Positions 8,408 to 16,022 of a stretch of 18,904 bases of DNA are shown here, in pieces. The stretch lies in NCBI GenBank assembly GCA_946478755.1, contig CAMLDJ010000084.1, forward strand, positions 1-18,904, given 5' to 3'. A program made the position numbers and the translations under genes. The notes under the pieces were generated by a model that had not been told where the DNA came from, searched no databases, and saw only the letters and a program-made list of their open reading frames with translations. Within the stretch, counting starts at the first letter, position 1; each line of letters opens with the position of its first letter. Origin of the DNA: an uncultured Pedobacter sp. Its GTDB lineage: Bacteria > Bacteroidota > Bacteroidia > Sphingobacteriales > Sphingobacteriaceae.

Positions 8408-10024
8408 ATGAAATATATTAGCTCCTCTTTGCTATTTCTGGCGATAGTGATGTCTATGCCCGTCCTTACTTCAATAGCCTGTAGGCAAAAGGAAAGCGCA
8501 GAAAGCCCTGGTCCTGGTTCTCCCCAAAGAATCAGGATCAGTTTAACAGCAGAAAAGCAAACCATACACAGTTTCGGGGCTTCCGATTGCTGGTCGGTAA
8601 AATATGTTGGCAACTGGTCTGATGTACAGAAGAAGAACCATATAGCCGACCTGTTGTTCAGCACGGATACCACTTCAAGTGGAAACCCTAAGGGCATAGG
8701 CTTGTCTTTATGGAGGTTTAATATCGGTTCCGGAAGTTATGAGCAGGGCACAGCAAGTGATATTCCGGACGAATGGCGCAGGGAAGAATGTTTTTTAAAT
8801 GAAAACGGCACATATAACTGGGGAAAACAGAAAGGCCAGCAATGGTTTCTCCAAGCGGCCAGGCAGCATGGTGTAGCTTATACACTGGGCTTTTCGCTTA
8901 CACCACCTGCCTTTATGAGCCAGAACGGAAAAACTTATAACAGCAGCAGTACGCCAAATCTGAATATAAAGGCGGGCATGACAAATGCTTATGCAGATTT
9001 CCTGTCTGTGGTTTCTGCGCATTTTAAATTTAATTTTTTAAGTCCTGTAAATGAGCCGCAATGGTTCTGGGGAAAGGACAGGGTCAGCCAGGAAGGCTCG
9101 CAGGCAACGAATACAGAAATAGCAGATCTGGTGAAAGCAGTTTCAGCCAAACTTCCGGCAAAAAGTCCGGAGACACAGGTAGTGACGGGCGAAGCCGGGC
9201 AATGGGATTTCCTGTATGGTAACAATACAGATGGACGTGGAGATCAGATTAACCAGTTCTTTTCTCCTTCTTCGGCCAATTATATAGCCGACCGCCCAAA
9301 TGTAAAGAAGGTGATTTCCGGGCATAGCTATTTTACGACATGCCCGGATAACAACATGGTCAATGTGCGCAACCAGGTTGCCGCAAAGGCCAGGCAAACA
9401 GATCCTGGCCTTGAAGTATGGCAAACGGAATTTGGCATATTGGGCAATATATGTAACCAGTACAATGGCGGGCCACGTAATACCAGCATCGATTACGGAC
9501 TGTATGTAGCCAAAGTTATCCATCATGACCTTACCATTGCCAATGTTACTTCCTGGCAGTGGTGGCTGGCCATAAGCCCTTATAATTACAGTGATGCCCT
9601 GGTATACCTCAATGATCCTGCAGGTACGATCAATGTCGCCGGATGTAAAAATGATGGTCAGGTACTGGAGTCCAAACAATTATGGGCCATGGGCAATTAT
9701 TCCAGGTTTATACGCCCTGGAATGAAGCGGGTCCAGGCAGCAGCAGATGGCATCAGTAATCCGCTTGCAGCAGCAGCCTCACTGATGGTGTCCGCCTATA
9801 AAGATGAGGTTCAGAAAAAAATTGTAGTGGTCATCATAAATCCTGAACAAAAAGAAAAAGAATTCCAGCTAACAGGAACTGATAATACTTTTAAATTATC
9901 AGGAAGCCTGCTCAATGTTTATACGACCGATAGCCAGAATGACCTCAAAAAAACAGTCTCCCCTGCTGATAAAGTAAAGATCGCGGCCCGTTCGGTAGTT
10001 ACGCTGGTGGGAACTTATCTTTAA
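8408..10024 (+). CDS. Glycoside hydrolase family 30 enzyme, probable lipoprotein
   Basis: This is a retaining beta-glycosidase of clan GH-A. The 538-residue product starts immediately after the preceding stop (TAAATG). A hydrophobic signal ends in SIAC with Cys25, a plausible lipobox, followed by a Pro/Gly/Ser linker, so the enzyme is probably anchored in the outer membrane. GH30 landmarks are TIHSFGASDCWS near residues 52-63 (the family FGA block), SLWRFNIGSGS (100-110), the acid/base in SPVNEPQWFWG (Glu216), the nucleophile in VWQTEFGIL (Glu341), a WQWWLA strand (383-388), and the C-terminal beta-domain entry GNYSRFIRPGMKRV (429-442). Both catalytic glutamates are present. It resembles the Bacteroidota group near endo-beta-1,6-galactanases, but the subfamily and substrate cannot be fixed by eye. 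It probably makes the endo-cuts that feed SusCD. Confidence 0.9.
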   Translation: MKYISSSLLFLAIVMSMPVLTSIACRQKESAESPGPGSPQRIRISLTAEKQTIHSFGASDCWSVKYVGNWSDVQKKNHIADLLFSTDTTSSGNPKGIGLSLWRFNIGSGSYEQGTASDIPDEWRREECFLNENGTYNWGKQKGQQWFLQAARQHGVAYTLGFSLTPPAFMSQNGKTYNSSSTPNLNIKAGMTNAYADFLSVVSAHFKFNFLSPVNEPQWFWGKDRVSQEGSQATNTEIADLVKAVSAKLPAKSPETQVVTGEAGQWDFLYGNNTDGRGDQINQFFSPSSANYIADRPNVKKVISGHSYFTTCPDNNMVNVRNQVAAKARQTDPGLEVWQTEFGILGNICNQYNGGPRNTSIDYGLYVAKVIHHDLTIANVTSWQWWLAISPYNYSDALVYLNDPAGTINVAGCKNDGQVLESKQLWAMGNYSRFIRPGMKRVQAAADGISNPLAAAASLMVSAYKDEVQKKIVVVIINPEQKEKEFQLTGTDNTFKLSGSLLNVYTTDSQNDLKKTVSPADKVKIAARSVVTLVGTYL

Positions 10025-10042
10025 CCGACATACGCTATAATT

Positions 10043-12823
10043 ATGAAGTTTAAATCACCGTTGTTTTTATTGCTGATAACCGTTTTATTCATTCCTTTGC
10101 TTCGGGCCCAGCAGCATGCTGTACAGCAACAGGTCATCCCATTACAGGGAATCTGGAGTTTTAAACTGGATCCCTTTGCAATCGGGATGAACAGTAATGG
10201 GGTGCAGTTATTACCTCAACTGGCCGAAACTATAACTTTGCCCGGTTCTACAGACCAGGCTGGTAAAGGATATCAAACCCAGGCCATGACATCCATCAGA
10301 CTCACCCGTCCATTTGAATATAAAGGCATTGCCTGGTATGAAAAGGATATATATATACCGTCTGACTGGAACAATAAAGCGGTGATGCTTTTCCTGGAAC
10401 GGGCGCATTGGGAAACTGGTGTCTGGATTAATAATAAACCAGCAGGAAGATGTGAAAGTCTTTCTGTACCACATACCTATGACGTAGCTTCCCTTATTCA
10501 GCCGGGGAAAAAAAATAAAATCAGGATAAAGGTAAACAACGAAAAAATCTATAACCTCGAATACGCACACGCGATCAGCGAAGAAACGCAGACCAACTGG
10601 AATGGGATCATTGGAAGGATGGAGCTACAGGCATTTGATAAAGTACGCCTTGCTGATGTACAGATTTATCCCAATGCAGCTGCAAAAACATCGAAAGTAG
10701 TGGTTACCATAAAAAACAGTTCAAAGTTAGCGGTAAAAGGAACCCTTTCTTTTACAGGCGGTACCGTTGATGCTAAAATACCGATTCCTGCATACCAGTC
10801 AGATTTTTCCGGAAAGGATTCTGTTATTGTGCTTACTGCTGAAATTCCTTTGGGCAATAACATTCAGTTATGGGATGAATTTAACCCGAACTTATATCAG
10901 CTAAACGTGGCTCTCAATGCCACTACCGGTGCTGCGCTGAGCAAAGACAACAGGGCATTAAAGTTCGGAATAAGGGAAATTGGTACAAAGGGAACAAGGC
11001 TGATGTTAAATGGGAGGCCATTATTTATTCGCAGTACCGTTAATTGCTCGGAATTTCCGCTGACGGGTTATCCGCCTACTGATCCGAAAGAATGGTTGCG
11101 TATTTTTAAAGTTTGTAAAGATTATGGCTTAAACGCCATGCGTTTTCATACCTGGTGTCCCCCCGAAGCTGCATTTCAGGCTGCTGATGAACTGGGGATC
11201 TACTTGCAGGTAGAGAACCCAGACTGGAGGTTTACTGTGGGCAAGGATGCAGCCGTAAACAAATTCTTAAAGGAGGAAGCTGAGCGGATCCTGCAGGTAT
11301 ATGGCAATCATCCTTCTTTTGTCATGTTCTGTGAAGGCAATGAAATGGTAGGCCCCCAGGTAAAGGAATTTCTGGGTCAACAGGTTAATCATTGGAAGGT
11401 GATAGACCCAAGACGCTTGTATACGGGTAGCGCGGCTTATCCCTTAATACCGGAAAACCAGTTCAATGTATTGTATGGGGCAAGGCCACACCGCTGGAAA
11501 GAAGGCCTGACCAGCCGTTTTAATGCCCGGGCATTGGATACTAAATACGATTATTCAGATTATGTTAAAAAGAATAAAGTACCTATGATTACCCACGAGA
11601 TCGGACAGTGGTGTGTGTATCCAAATTTTGAGGAGATCTCTAAATATACAGGTGTGCTGAAACCCTATAGTTACCAGCTGTTCAGGGAGCTGCTAAGAGA
11701 TCATAAGATGATAGACCAGGCCGAACAATTTACCATGGCGTCCGGTAAATTCCAGGTCATCATGAAAAAGGAAGAGGTAGAATCTTACCTGCGTACACCC
11801 GATTTTGGTGGTTACCATATGCTTCAGTTAAATGATTTTCCTGGGCAAGGCACCGCACCTGTTGGTGTGGTTGATATTTTCTGGGATCCGAAACCTTATG
11901 TCAATGCAGCAGAGTTTAATCAGTTTCAGGCTGCAAGAGTTCCGCTGCTGCGCACTTCGGGCTTTACCTGGACAAACGACCAGACTTTTAAAGCTACCGC
12001 CCAGTTTGTAAATTACGGACAGTCGGCGATGAACCAGGCCGTACTGAACTGGTCACTCAAATATCCGGATGGCAGCCTCTATGCCGATGGAAGTTTTCCT
12101 GCATGCGATATTCCTGTAGGAAATCCCTTTAGCCTTGGGGAATTGTCCATCCCTCTGAACAAGATAAAAGAAGCCGTTAAACTGCAGCTGGTCATCAGCG
12201 CAAAAGGGACTGCCTATACCAATCAATGGAATATATGGGTTTATCCAAAACAATTGCCGGTGGTAAAGCCAAAGGATTTTATCATTGCTTACAACTGGGA
12301 CGTTAAGGTAAAAAAATACCTGGAGAAAGGGGGTAAGGTTCTTTTACTGGCTGATACCTCAAAAATTCTTTCAGATGCAGATCCTGCATTTTCCGGTATT
12401 TCATGGAATACGGTATGGTCGGGCATGCCGCCCAATATGCTGGGTATTTTGTGTAACCCTGAGCACCCTGCGTTGAAATATTTTCCTACAGAATGCCATT
12501 CCAACTGGCAGTGGTGGGATCTGGTGCGCAATTCCAGGCCAATGGTACTGGAACAGATGCCTTTTTCATTTAAGCCGCTGGTACAAATGATCCCCGACTG
12601 GAATAAACCCCGTAAAATTGCCCTGGCATTTGAGGTTAAAATAGGAAAAGGAAGCCTCTTGGTCTCGGCAGTTGATTTGAAGAATAATCTCGATAAACGT
12701 CCGGTGGCCCGCCAGCTATTGTATAGCCTGACGGTATACGTAGGCAGTAATAATTTTTTACCTTTAACAACAGTTTCTTCCCAGCTGATCGATGAGATCT
12801 TTAAAAACAAGGGGACTAAATAA
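10043..12823 (+). CDS. Glycoside hydrolase family 2 enzyme (beta-galactosidase/glucuronidase superfamily), periplasmic
   Basis: This 926-residue exo-acting glycosidase candidate has a cleavable signal peptide (LLRAQQ, cut near residue 22) and no lipobox, so it should be periplasmic. Domain order: N-terminal sugar-binding jelly roll (about 30-200; WYEKDIYIP, LFLERAHWETGVWINN), Ig-like domain (about 205-310; LWDEFNPNLYQLNV), and TIM barrel (about 312-610; LMLNGRPLFIR, NAMRFHTWCPPEAAFQAADELG). The acid/base is Glu434 in FCEGNEM, and the likely nucleophile is Glu519 in MITHEIGQW. After a beta segment, the last about 190 residues look like a GATase-like domain (VKKYLEKGGKVLLLAD). GH2 covers beta-galactosidases, glucuronidases, mannosidases and others; the HEIGQW context does not let me choose. 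It lies 18 nt after the GH30 gene, and probably trims the oligosaccharides that GH30 releases. Confidence 0.9.
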   Translation: MKFKSPLFLLLITVLFIPLLRAQQHAVQQQVIPLQGIWSFKLDPFAIGMNSNGVQLLPQLAETITLPGSTDQAGKGYQTQAMTSIRLTRPFEYKGIAWYEKDIYIPSDWNNKAVMLFLERAHWETGVWINNKPAGRCESLSVPHTYDVASLIQPGKKNKIRIKVNNEKIYNLEYAHAISEETQTNWNGIIGRMELQAFDKVRLADVQIYPNAAAKTSKVVVTIKNSSKLAVKGTLSFTGGTVDAKIPIPAYQSDFSGKDSVIVLTAEIPLGNNIQLWDEFNPNLYQLNVALNATTGAALSKDNRALKFGIREIGTKGTRLMLNGRPLFIRSTVNCSEFPLTGYPPTDPKEWLRIFKVCKDYGLNAMRFHTWCPPEAAFQAADELGIYLQVENPDWRFTVGKDAAVNKFLKEEAERILQVYGNHPSFVMFCEGNEMVGPQVKEFLGQQVNHWKVIDPRRLYTGSAAYPLIPENQFNVLYGARPHRWKEGLTSRFNARALDTKYDYSDYVKKNKVPMITHEIGQWCVYPNFEEISKYTGVLKPYSYQLFRELLRDHKMIDQAEQFTMASGKFQVIMKKEEVESYLRTPDFGGYHMLQLNDFPGQGTAPVGVVDIFWDPKPYVNAAEFNQFQAARVPLLRTSGFTWTNDQTFKATAQFVNYGQSAMNQAVLNWSLKYPDGSLYADGSFPACDIPVGNPFSLGELSIPLNKIKEAVKLQLVISAKGTAYTNQWNIWVYPKQLPVVKPKDFIIAYNWDVKVKKYLEKGGKVLLLADTSKILSDADPAFSGISWNTVWSGMPPNMLGILCNPEHPALKYFPTECHSNWQWWDLVRNSRPMVLEQMPFSFKPLVQMIPDWNKPRKIALAFEVKIGKGSLLVSAVDLKNNLDKRPVARQLLYSLTVYVGSNNFLPLTTVSSQLIDEIFKNKGTK

Positions 12824-12833
12824 CAGCAACCTG

Positions 12834-13553
12834 ATGAACAAATCTTATTTTATTGCATTTTTATTTTTTTTATCTGCCTGCTTTGTTCAGCAAGCAGACG
12901 CACAACAGCTGGCAGATCCCGACACCTACCTTTCAGGATTGAAGGCCGAACTGGTAAAAAAATGGCCTGAAAACCGAACCATCAACCTGGTATTCCATGG
13001 TCATTCCGTGCCTACAGGTTATGCTGCAACACCTAATGTGAACACACTAGACGCCTATCCTCATGCCCTGCTGGCCAGACTGAAACAATTGTATCCCTTC
13101 GCGGTAATCAATGTGATCACTACTTCCATTGGGGGCGAAAACTCGGAACAAGGACAAAAACGGATGAAAAATGAGGTGCTTGTTCACAGACCCGATGTAC
13201 TCTTTATTGATTATGCATTAAATGACAGGGGTATTGGCCTGGAAAGATCCAAAGTGGCGATGGAAAAAATGATCAAAGCTGCTTTGGGCAAACACCTGAA
13301 AGTGATATTGCTTACACCTTCTCCTGACATCAGTACCAATATACTTAAAGCAGATAATCCCCTTCAGCAGCATACTGAACAGCTGATCTCACTGGCAAAA
13401 AAATACCGGATCGGTCTGTCAGATAGCTTTGGACAGTTTAAAAAATTGGCAGCAAATGGTCAGGATTTAAAAGATTATATGGCGCAAAGTAACCATCCCA
13501 ATAAAAAGGGGCACCAGGTAATCGCTGAAGAGTTATTTAAATATTTCAAATAA
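12834..13553 (+). CDS. SGNH/GDSL-like hydrolase with GHS nucleophile block
   Basis: This is a secreted hydrolase of the SGNH fold, probably a carbohydrate esterase or deacylase, of 239 residues. I start it at ATG 12834, 10 nt after the GH2 stop; a longer frame from 12792 would overlap the GH2 gene and put 14 polar residues before the signal peptide. The export signal is ambiguous: ADA|QQ cleavage near residue 23, or lipobox LSAC with Cys16. Blocks: FHGHSVPTGY (Ser58, with GHS where GDS is usual), TSIGGENS (Gly100/101), IDYALNDRG (Asn130), and SNHPNKKGH (His221). The residue three before the His, normally Asp, is Gln218. Related 'GHSVPxGY' proteins occur in polysaccharide loci. As the last gene of the operon it may remove acyl groups before or after GH2 action. 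The substrate is unknown. Confidence 0.8.
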   Translation: MNKSYFIAFLFFLSACFVQQADAQQLADPDTYLSGLKAELVKKWPENRTINLVFHGHSVPTGYAATPNVNTLDAYPHALLARLKQLYPFAVINVITTSIGGENSEQGQKRMKNEVLVHRPDVLFIDYALNDRGIGLERSKVAMEKMIKAALGKHLKVILLTPSPDISTNILKADNPLQQHTEQLISLAKKYRIGLSDSFGQFKKLAANGQDLKDYMAQSNHPNKKGHQVIAEELFKYFK

Positions 13554-13561
13554 CCCCAACC

Positions 13562-14458
13562 TTATTTCTTCTTATAGGTATTCCGGTAATTTGCGGGAGA
13601 AGAGCCCATTAGTTTCTTAAACATCCTTGAGAAATAATATGGGTCGTCAAAGCCAATCTTCACACAAATCTCTTTAATGTTCATATCCGTAAAGTACAGG
13701 TACTGACAGGATTTCTGAATCTTTAGCTGGTTAAAATAGTGCATCGGCGAACAACCTGTTTTTTTCTTGAACAGATCGGAATAATGGGAGACCGAATAAT
13801 TGGAATGCGCCGCCAGTTCCTGTATCGCATAACATTTGGCGAGGTTTTCCTTCATGAAATTAATAGAAACACTGATCTGGTCAACGGAGTAGTGTGAGGG
13901 GTACATTTCCTCATGATAAATGAAAGAAGAGAGGAACTGGAGCAGTTTTATATTGGTCAGTTCTATATTCCTCGTGCTGTAATTATTTTCAAGCAGAGAT
14001 AGCATCAGGTTAAACAGTCCGGTTCTTTGCTCATCATAAGCGATGGTTTGTACTTCCCGTGCTGCATCCCTCGTATACCTGGAATAAAGCAGGTCCGCAT
14101 GTTCTCCGGTAAAATGGATCCAGTAAATGCTCCATGGATCCGATTCGCTGGTGCGGTAATGGTGGGCAACATTTTTGGGAATAATAAGATAACTATTTGG
14201 AACCAGCTCAAACTGATTTTTTGAGATCTGTACATAACCTTTGCCTTCCGTACAATATAGAAATATATACTGCTGACTGCCTGTCTTGCGCTCACGGTCG
14301 TGGTGAATCGCTTTCGGATAATATCCGATAGCCGTCAGGTACAATCCTTTGGTCAGCGGATTTTTTGTAACCACCTTCTTGGCATCAGGTGGAAGCACGA
14401 TCATCTGCTGTCCCAGGAAACCTTCTTTGATTTTTCTTACATTCATAAGATTGTCCAT
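13562..14458 (-). CDS. AraC-family transcriptional regulator with N-terminal sugar-binding cupin
   Basis: This cytoplasmic transcription factor has 298 residues. The N-terminal AraC-binding cupin (about 30-125) has the pattern CTEGKGYVQI, PNSYLIIPKNVAHHY and WSIYWIHFTG, where AraC/RhaR-like proteins bind small sugars. The C-terminal domain (about 195-295) carries two helix-turn-helices: AIQELAAHSNYSVSHYSDLF (211-230), and IKEICVKIGFDDPYYFSRMF (261-280) with the classic GFxDPxYFSRxFKK signature. There is no membrane segment or hybrid two-component part, so it should sense an internal sugar. It is transcribed away from the MFS gene and towards the GH operon, with stops 8 nt from those of the SGNH gene. 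The likely targets are the divergent MFS/DUF5107 unit and possibly the PUL promoter upstream of the window. The start is ATG at 14458-14456; an ATG 12 nt inside is also possible. Confidence 0.95.
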   Translation of the reverse strand: MDNLMNVRKIKEGFLGQQMIVLPPDAKKVVTKNPLTKGLYLTAIGYYPKAIHHDRERKTGSQQYIFLYCTEGKGYVQISKNQFELVPNSYLIIPKNVAHHYRTSESDPWSIYWIHFTGEHADLLYSRYTRDAAREVQTIAYDEQRTGLFNLMLSLLENNYSTRNIELTNIKLLQFLSSFIYHEEMYPSHYSVDQISVSINFMKENLAKCYAIQELAAHSNYSVSHYSDLFKKKTGCSPMHYFNQLKIQKSCQYLYFTDMNIKEICVKIGFDDPYYFSRMFKKLMGSSPANYRNTYKKK

Positions 14459-14462
14459 TACT

Positions 14463-14524
14463 TGTTAAAATTATAATAATTTTTTGATTTAAATGCCCGC
14501 AGGGGCTGAATTTTAATTTTAACA
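14463..14524. repeat. Perfect 11-bp inverted repeat, candidate operator
   Basis: TGTTAAAATTA at 14463-14473 is repeated in exact reverse complement, TAATTTTAACA, at 14514-14524, with 40 nt between the arms. Arm centres are 51 nt apart, close to five helical turns, which would put both sites on one face of the DNA. The left arm begins only 5 nt upstream of the araC start codon. It could be an operator pair for looping or autoregulation by the neighbouring AraC protein. The arms are A/T-rich, so chance is not excluded. Confidence 0.45.
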
Positions 14525-14585
14525 CAGTGTAAAGAAATCTATCTTTTTCAGTGAATTGCCCATTTCAATTGCTATATAGGTACCT

Positions 14586-14593
14586 TAGTTTTG
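14586..14593 (+). promoter_or_regulatory. Candidate Bacteroidota -7 promoter element for the MFS-DUF5107 unit
   Basis: TAGTTTTG matches the Bacteroidota -7 consensus TAnnTTTG exactly and lies 36 nt before the MFS start codon. A -33 element is not well placed: the nearest TTG trinucleotides are at 14556-14558 and 14569-14571, giving spacings of 27 and 14 nt in place of about 19-21. A weak -33 would suit an activator-dependent promoter, but that is inference. Confidence 0.35.
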
Positions 14594-14629
14594 AGATATA
14601 GATAAACCTGCAATAACCAACAACCAAAT

Positions 14630-15982
14630 ATGAGTACGAGCCCGCAACCGCCTACCTTCAAAAACAGTTATATTCTTTGTATATCATTCATCTCTGCACT
14701 CGGCGGATACCTGTTCGGTTTCGACTTCGCCGTTATATCCGGTGCCCTTCCATTTTTACGTACCGAATTTGCGCTTAATGCCTGGTGGGAAGGCTTCCTT
14801 ACCGGTTCCCTGGCATTGGGCTGTATTGTGGGTTGCCTGATAGCGGGTAATTTGAGCGACCGTTACGGTCGTAAGCCAGGTTTAATGCTTGCAGCGCTCA
14901 TTTTTGCACTGTCCTCTGTTGGAATGGCTGTTTCATCCGGACTCAGCATTTTTGTAATGATGCGTTTTGCCGCCGGCATTGGGGTAGGTATGGCCTCTAT
15001 GTTAAGCCCAATGTATATCGCCGAAGTTTCTCCGGCCAGTATCCGAGGCCGTAATGTTGCCATCAACCAACTGACCATTGTGATCGGTATATTGATCACT
15101 AACCTGGTCAATTATACCCTGTCAGATAGTGGTCCTGATGCCTGGCGCTGGATGTTTGGACTTGGGGCAGTACCTTCCGCTCTTTTTTTACTAGGTGTGC
15201 TATGGCTTCCCGAAAGTCCGAGGTGGTTAATTAAAGAAGGTCGCCTTGAAAAGGCAAAGGAAGTCCTGAACAAGATCGGCAGTACTGCTTACGCACAAAA
15301 TATATATAATGACATTGAAACTTCATTGAAGGGGGCTGAAAAACAATCTTACAAAGCAGTGCTGGCAAAGGGAGTACGTCCGGCGGTAATTGTAGGCATT
15401 ACGCTGGCCGTGTTCCAGCAATTGTGTGGCATCAATGTAGTATTTAATTATACTTCTACCATATTTGAATCTGTTGGTGCCAGTCTGGACCGCCAGCTCT
15501 TCGAAACGGTTGCCATAGGCATTGTCAACCTGGTTTTTACGCTGGTCGCCATGTGGCAGGTAGACAAGCTGGGCCGCCGTCCATTAATGCTGATCGGCTC
15601 CCTGGGACTGTCAGCTATATACATCATCCTTGCATTTTTGCTTCAAAGCCATGCTGCGGCAGGCATTGTATCTGTATTTGTACTGCTGGCCATAGCGATG
15701 TATGCCACTTCGCTGGCACCGGTTACCTGGGTACTTATTTCAGAGATCTTTCCAAATAAAATAAGAGGAGTTGCCTCTTCAATTGCCATTGTATCGTTAT
15801 GGAGCGCCTATTTTATCCTGGTGTTTACCTTTCCTATACTTGCAGAAATACTGGGTACATATGGTCCTTTTTACCTGTATGCCGGTATTTGCCTGCTCGG
15901 TTTCTTATTTGTGAAAGGCAAAGTGCGCGAAACCAAGGGAAGAACGCTTGAAGAATTGGAGCTGGACTTAATCAGGCATTAA
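14630..15982 (+). CDS. Sugar porter family MFS transporter (XylE/GLUT-like)
   Basis: This is an inner-membrane monosaccharide permease, probably a sugar:H+ symporter, of 450 residues with 12 predicted transmembrane helices and a central cytoplasmic loop around residues 195-250. All sugar-porter signatures are present: GYLFGFDFAVISGAL (26-40), GNLSDRYGRK (73-82), RFAAGIGVG (112-120), YIAEVSPASIRG (129-140), PESPRWL (194-200), QQLCGIN (263-269), DKLGRRPL (312-319), EIFPNKIRG (372-380), and the C-terminal RETKGRTLEEL (433-443). It would carry the monosaccharide released in the periplasm into the cytoplasm. It is divergent from the araC gene and followed after 40 nt by the DUF5107 gene, probably on the same transcript. 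The pentose or hexose specificity cannot be read reliably. Confidence 0.95.
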   Translation: MSTSPQPPTFKNSYILCISFISALGGYLFGFDFAVISGALPFLRTEFALNAWWEGFLTGSLALGCIVGCLIAGNLSDRYGRKPGLMLAALIFALSSVGMAVSSGLSIFVMMRFAAGIGVGMASMLSPMYIAEVSPASIRGRNVAINQLTIVIGILITNLVNYTLSDSGPDAWRWMFGLGAVPSALFLLGVLWLPESPRWLIKEGRLEKAKEVLNKIGSTAYAQNIYNDIETSLKGAEKQSYKAVLAKGVRPAVIVGITLAVFQQLCGINVVFNYTSTIFESVGASLDRQLFETVAIGIVNLVFTLVAMWQVDKLGRRPLMLIGSLGLSAIYIILAFLLQSHAAAGIVSVFVLLAIAMYATSLAPVTWVLISEIFPNKIRGVASSIAIVSLWSAYFILVFTFPILAEILGTYGPFYLYAGICLLGFLFVKGKVRETKGRTLEELELDLIRH

Positions 15983-16022
15983 CGGTACATTAGAAATCAT
16001 CTATTTAGTATAAGAATTGTAT

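Larger units (their letters stand above)
14459..14629. promoter_or_regulatory. Divergent araC / MFS intergenic control region
   Basis: This 171-nt, AT-rich gap is the only substantial non-coding stretch in the window and must hold the promoters of both the araC gene (leftward) and the MFS-DUF5107 unit (rightward). It contains a perfect 11-bp inverted repeat (14463-14473 and 14514-14524), a small GC hairpin (GCCC-GCAG-GGGC, 14495-14506) between the arms, a Bacteroidota-type -7 candidate (14586-14593), and an AATTGC direct repeat (14554-14559, 14567-14572). That it is the control region is inferred from gene orientation. Confidence 0.8.

Noticed and set aside
9143..9679. A 178-codon minus-strand frame inside the GH30 gene
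   Set aside because: It is a shadow of the GH30 reading frame, which carries intact catalytic motifs on the other strand.
9728..9778. Short GCAGCAG runs in the GH30 gene as a repeat element
   Set aside because: They only encode Ala-rich stretches in a well-conserved coding region.
12289..12810. A 173-codon minus-strand frame at the end of the GH2 gene
   Set aside because: It is antisense to the GATase-like C-terminal part of GH2 and its translation shows no domain pattern.
12792..12833. Longer start for the SGNH hydrolase, overlapping the GH2 gene
   Set aside because: It adds 14 polar residues before the signal peptide; the ATG at 12834, 10 nt after the GH2 stop, gives a normal export signal.
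13532..13554. Intrinsic terminator at the end of the PUL operon
   Set aside because: The 7-bp stem is nearly all A/T and no T-run follows on either strand, so I do not annotate it as a terminator.
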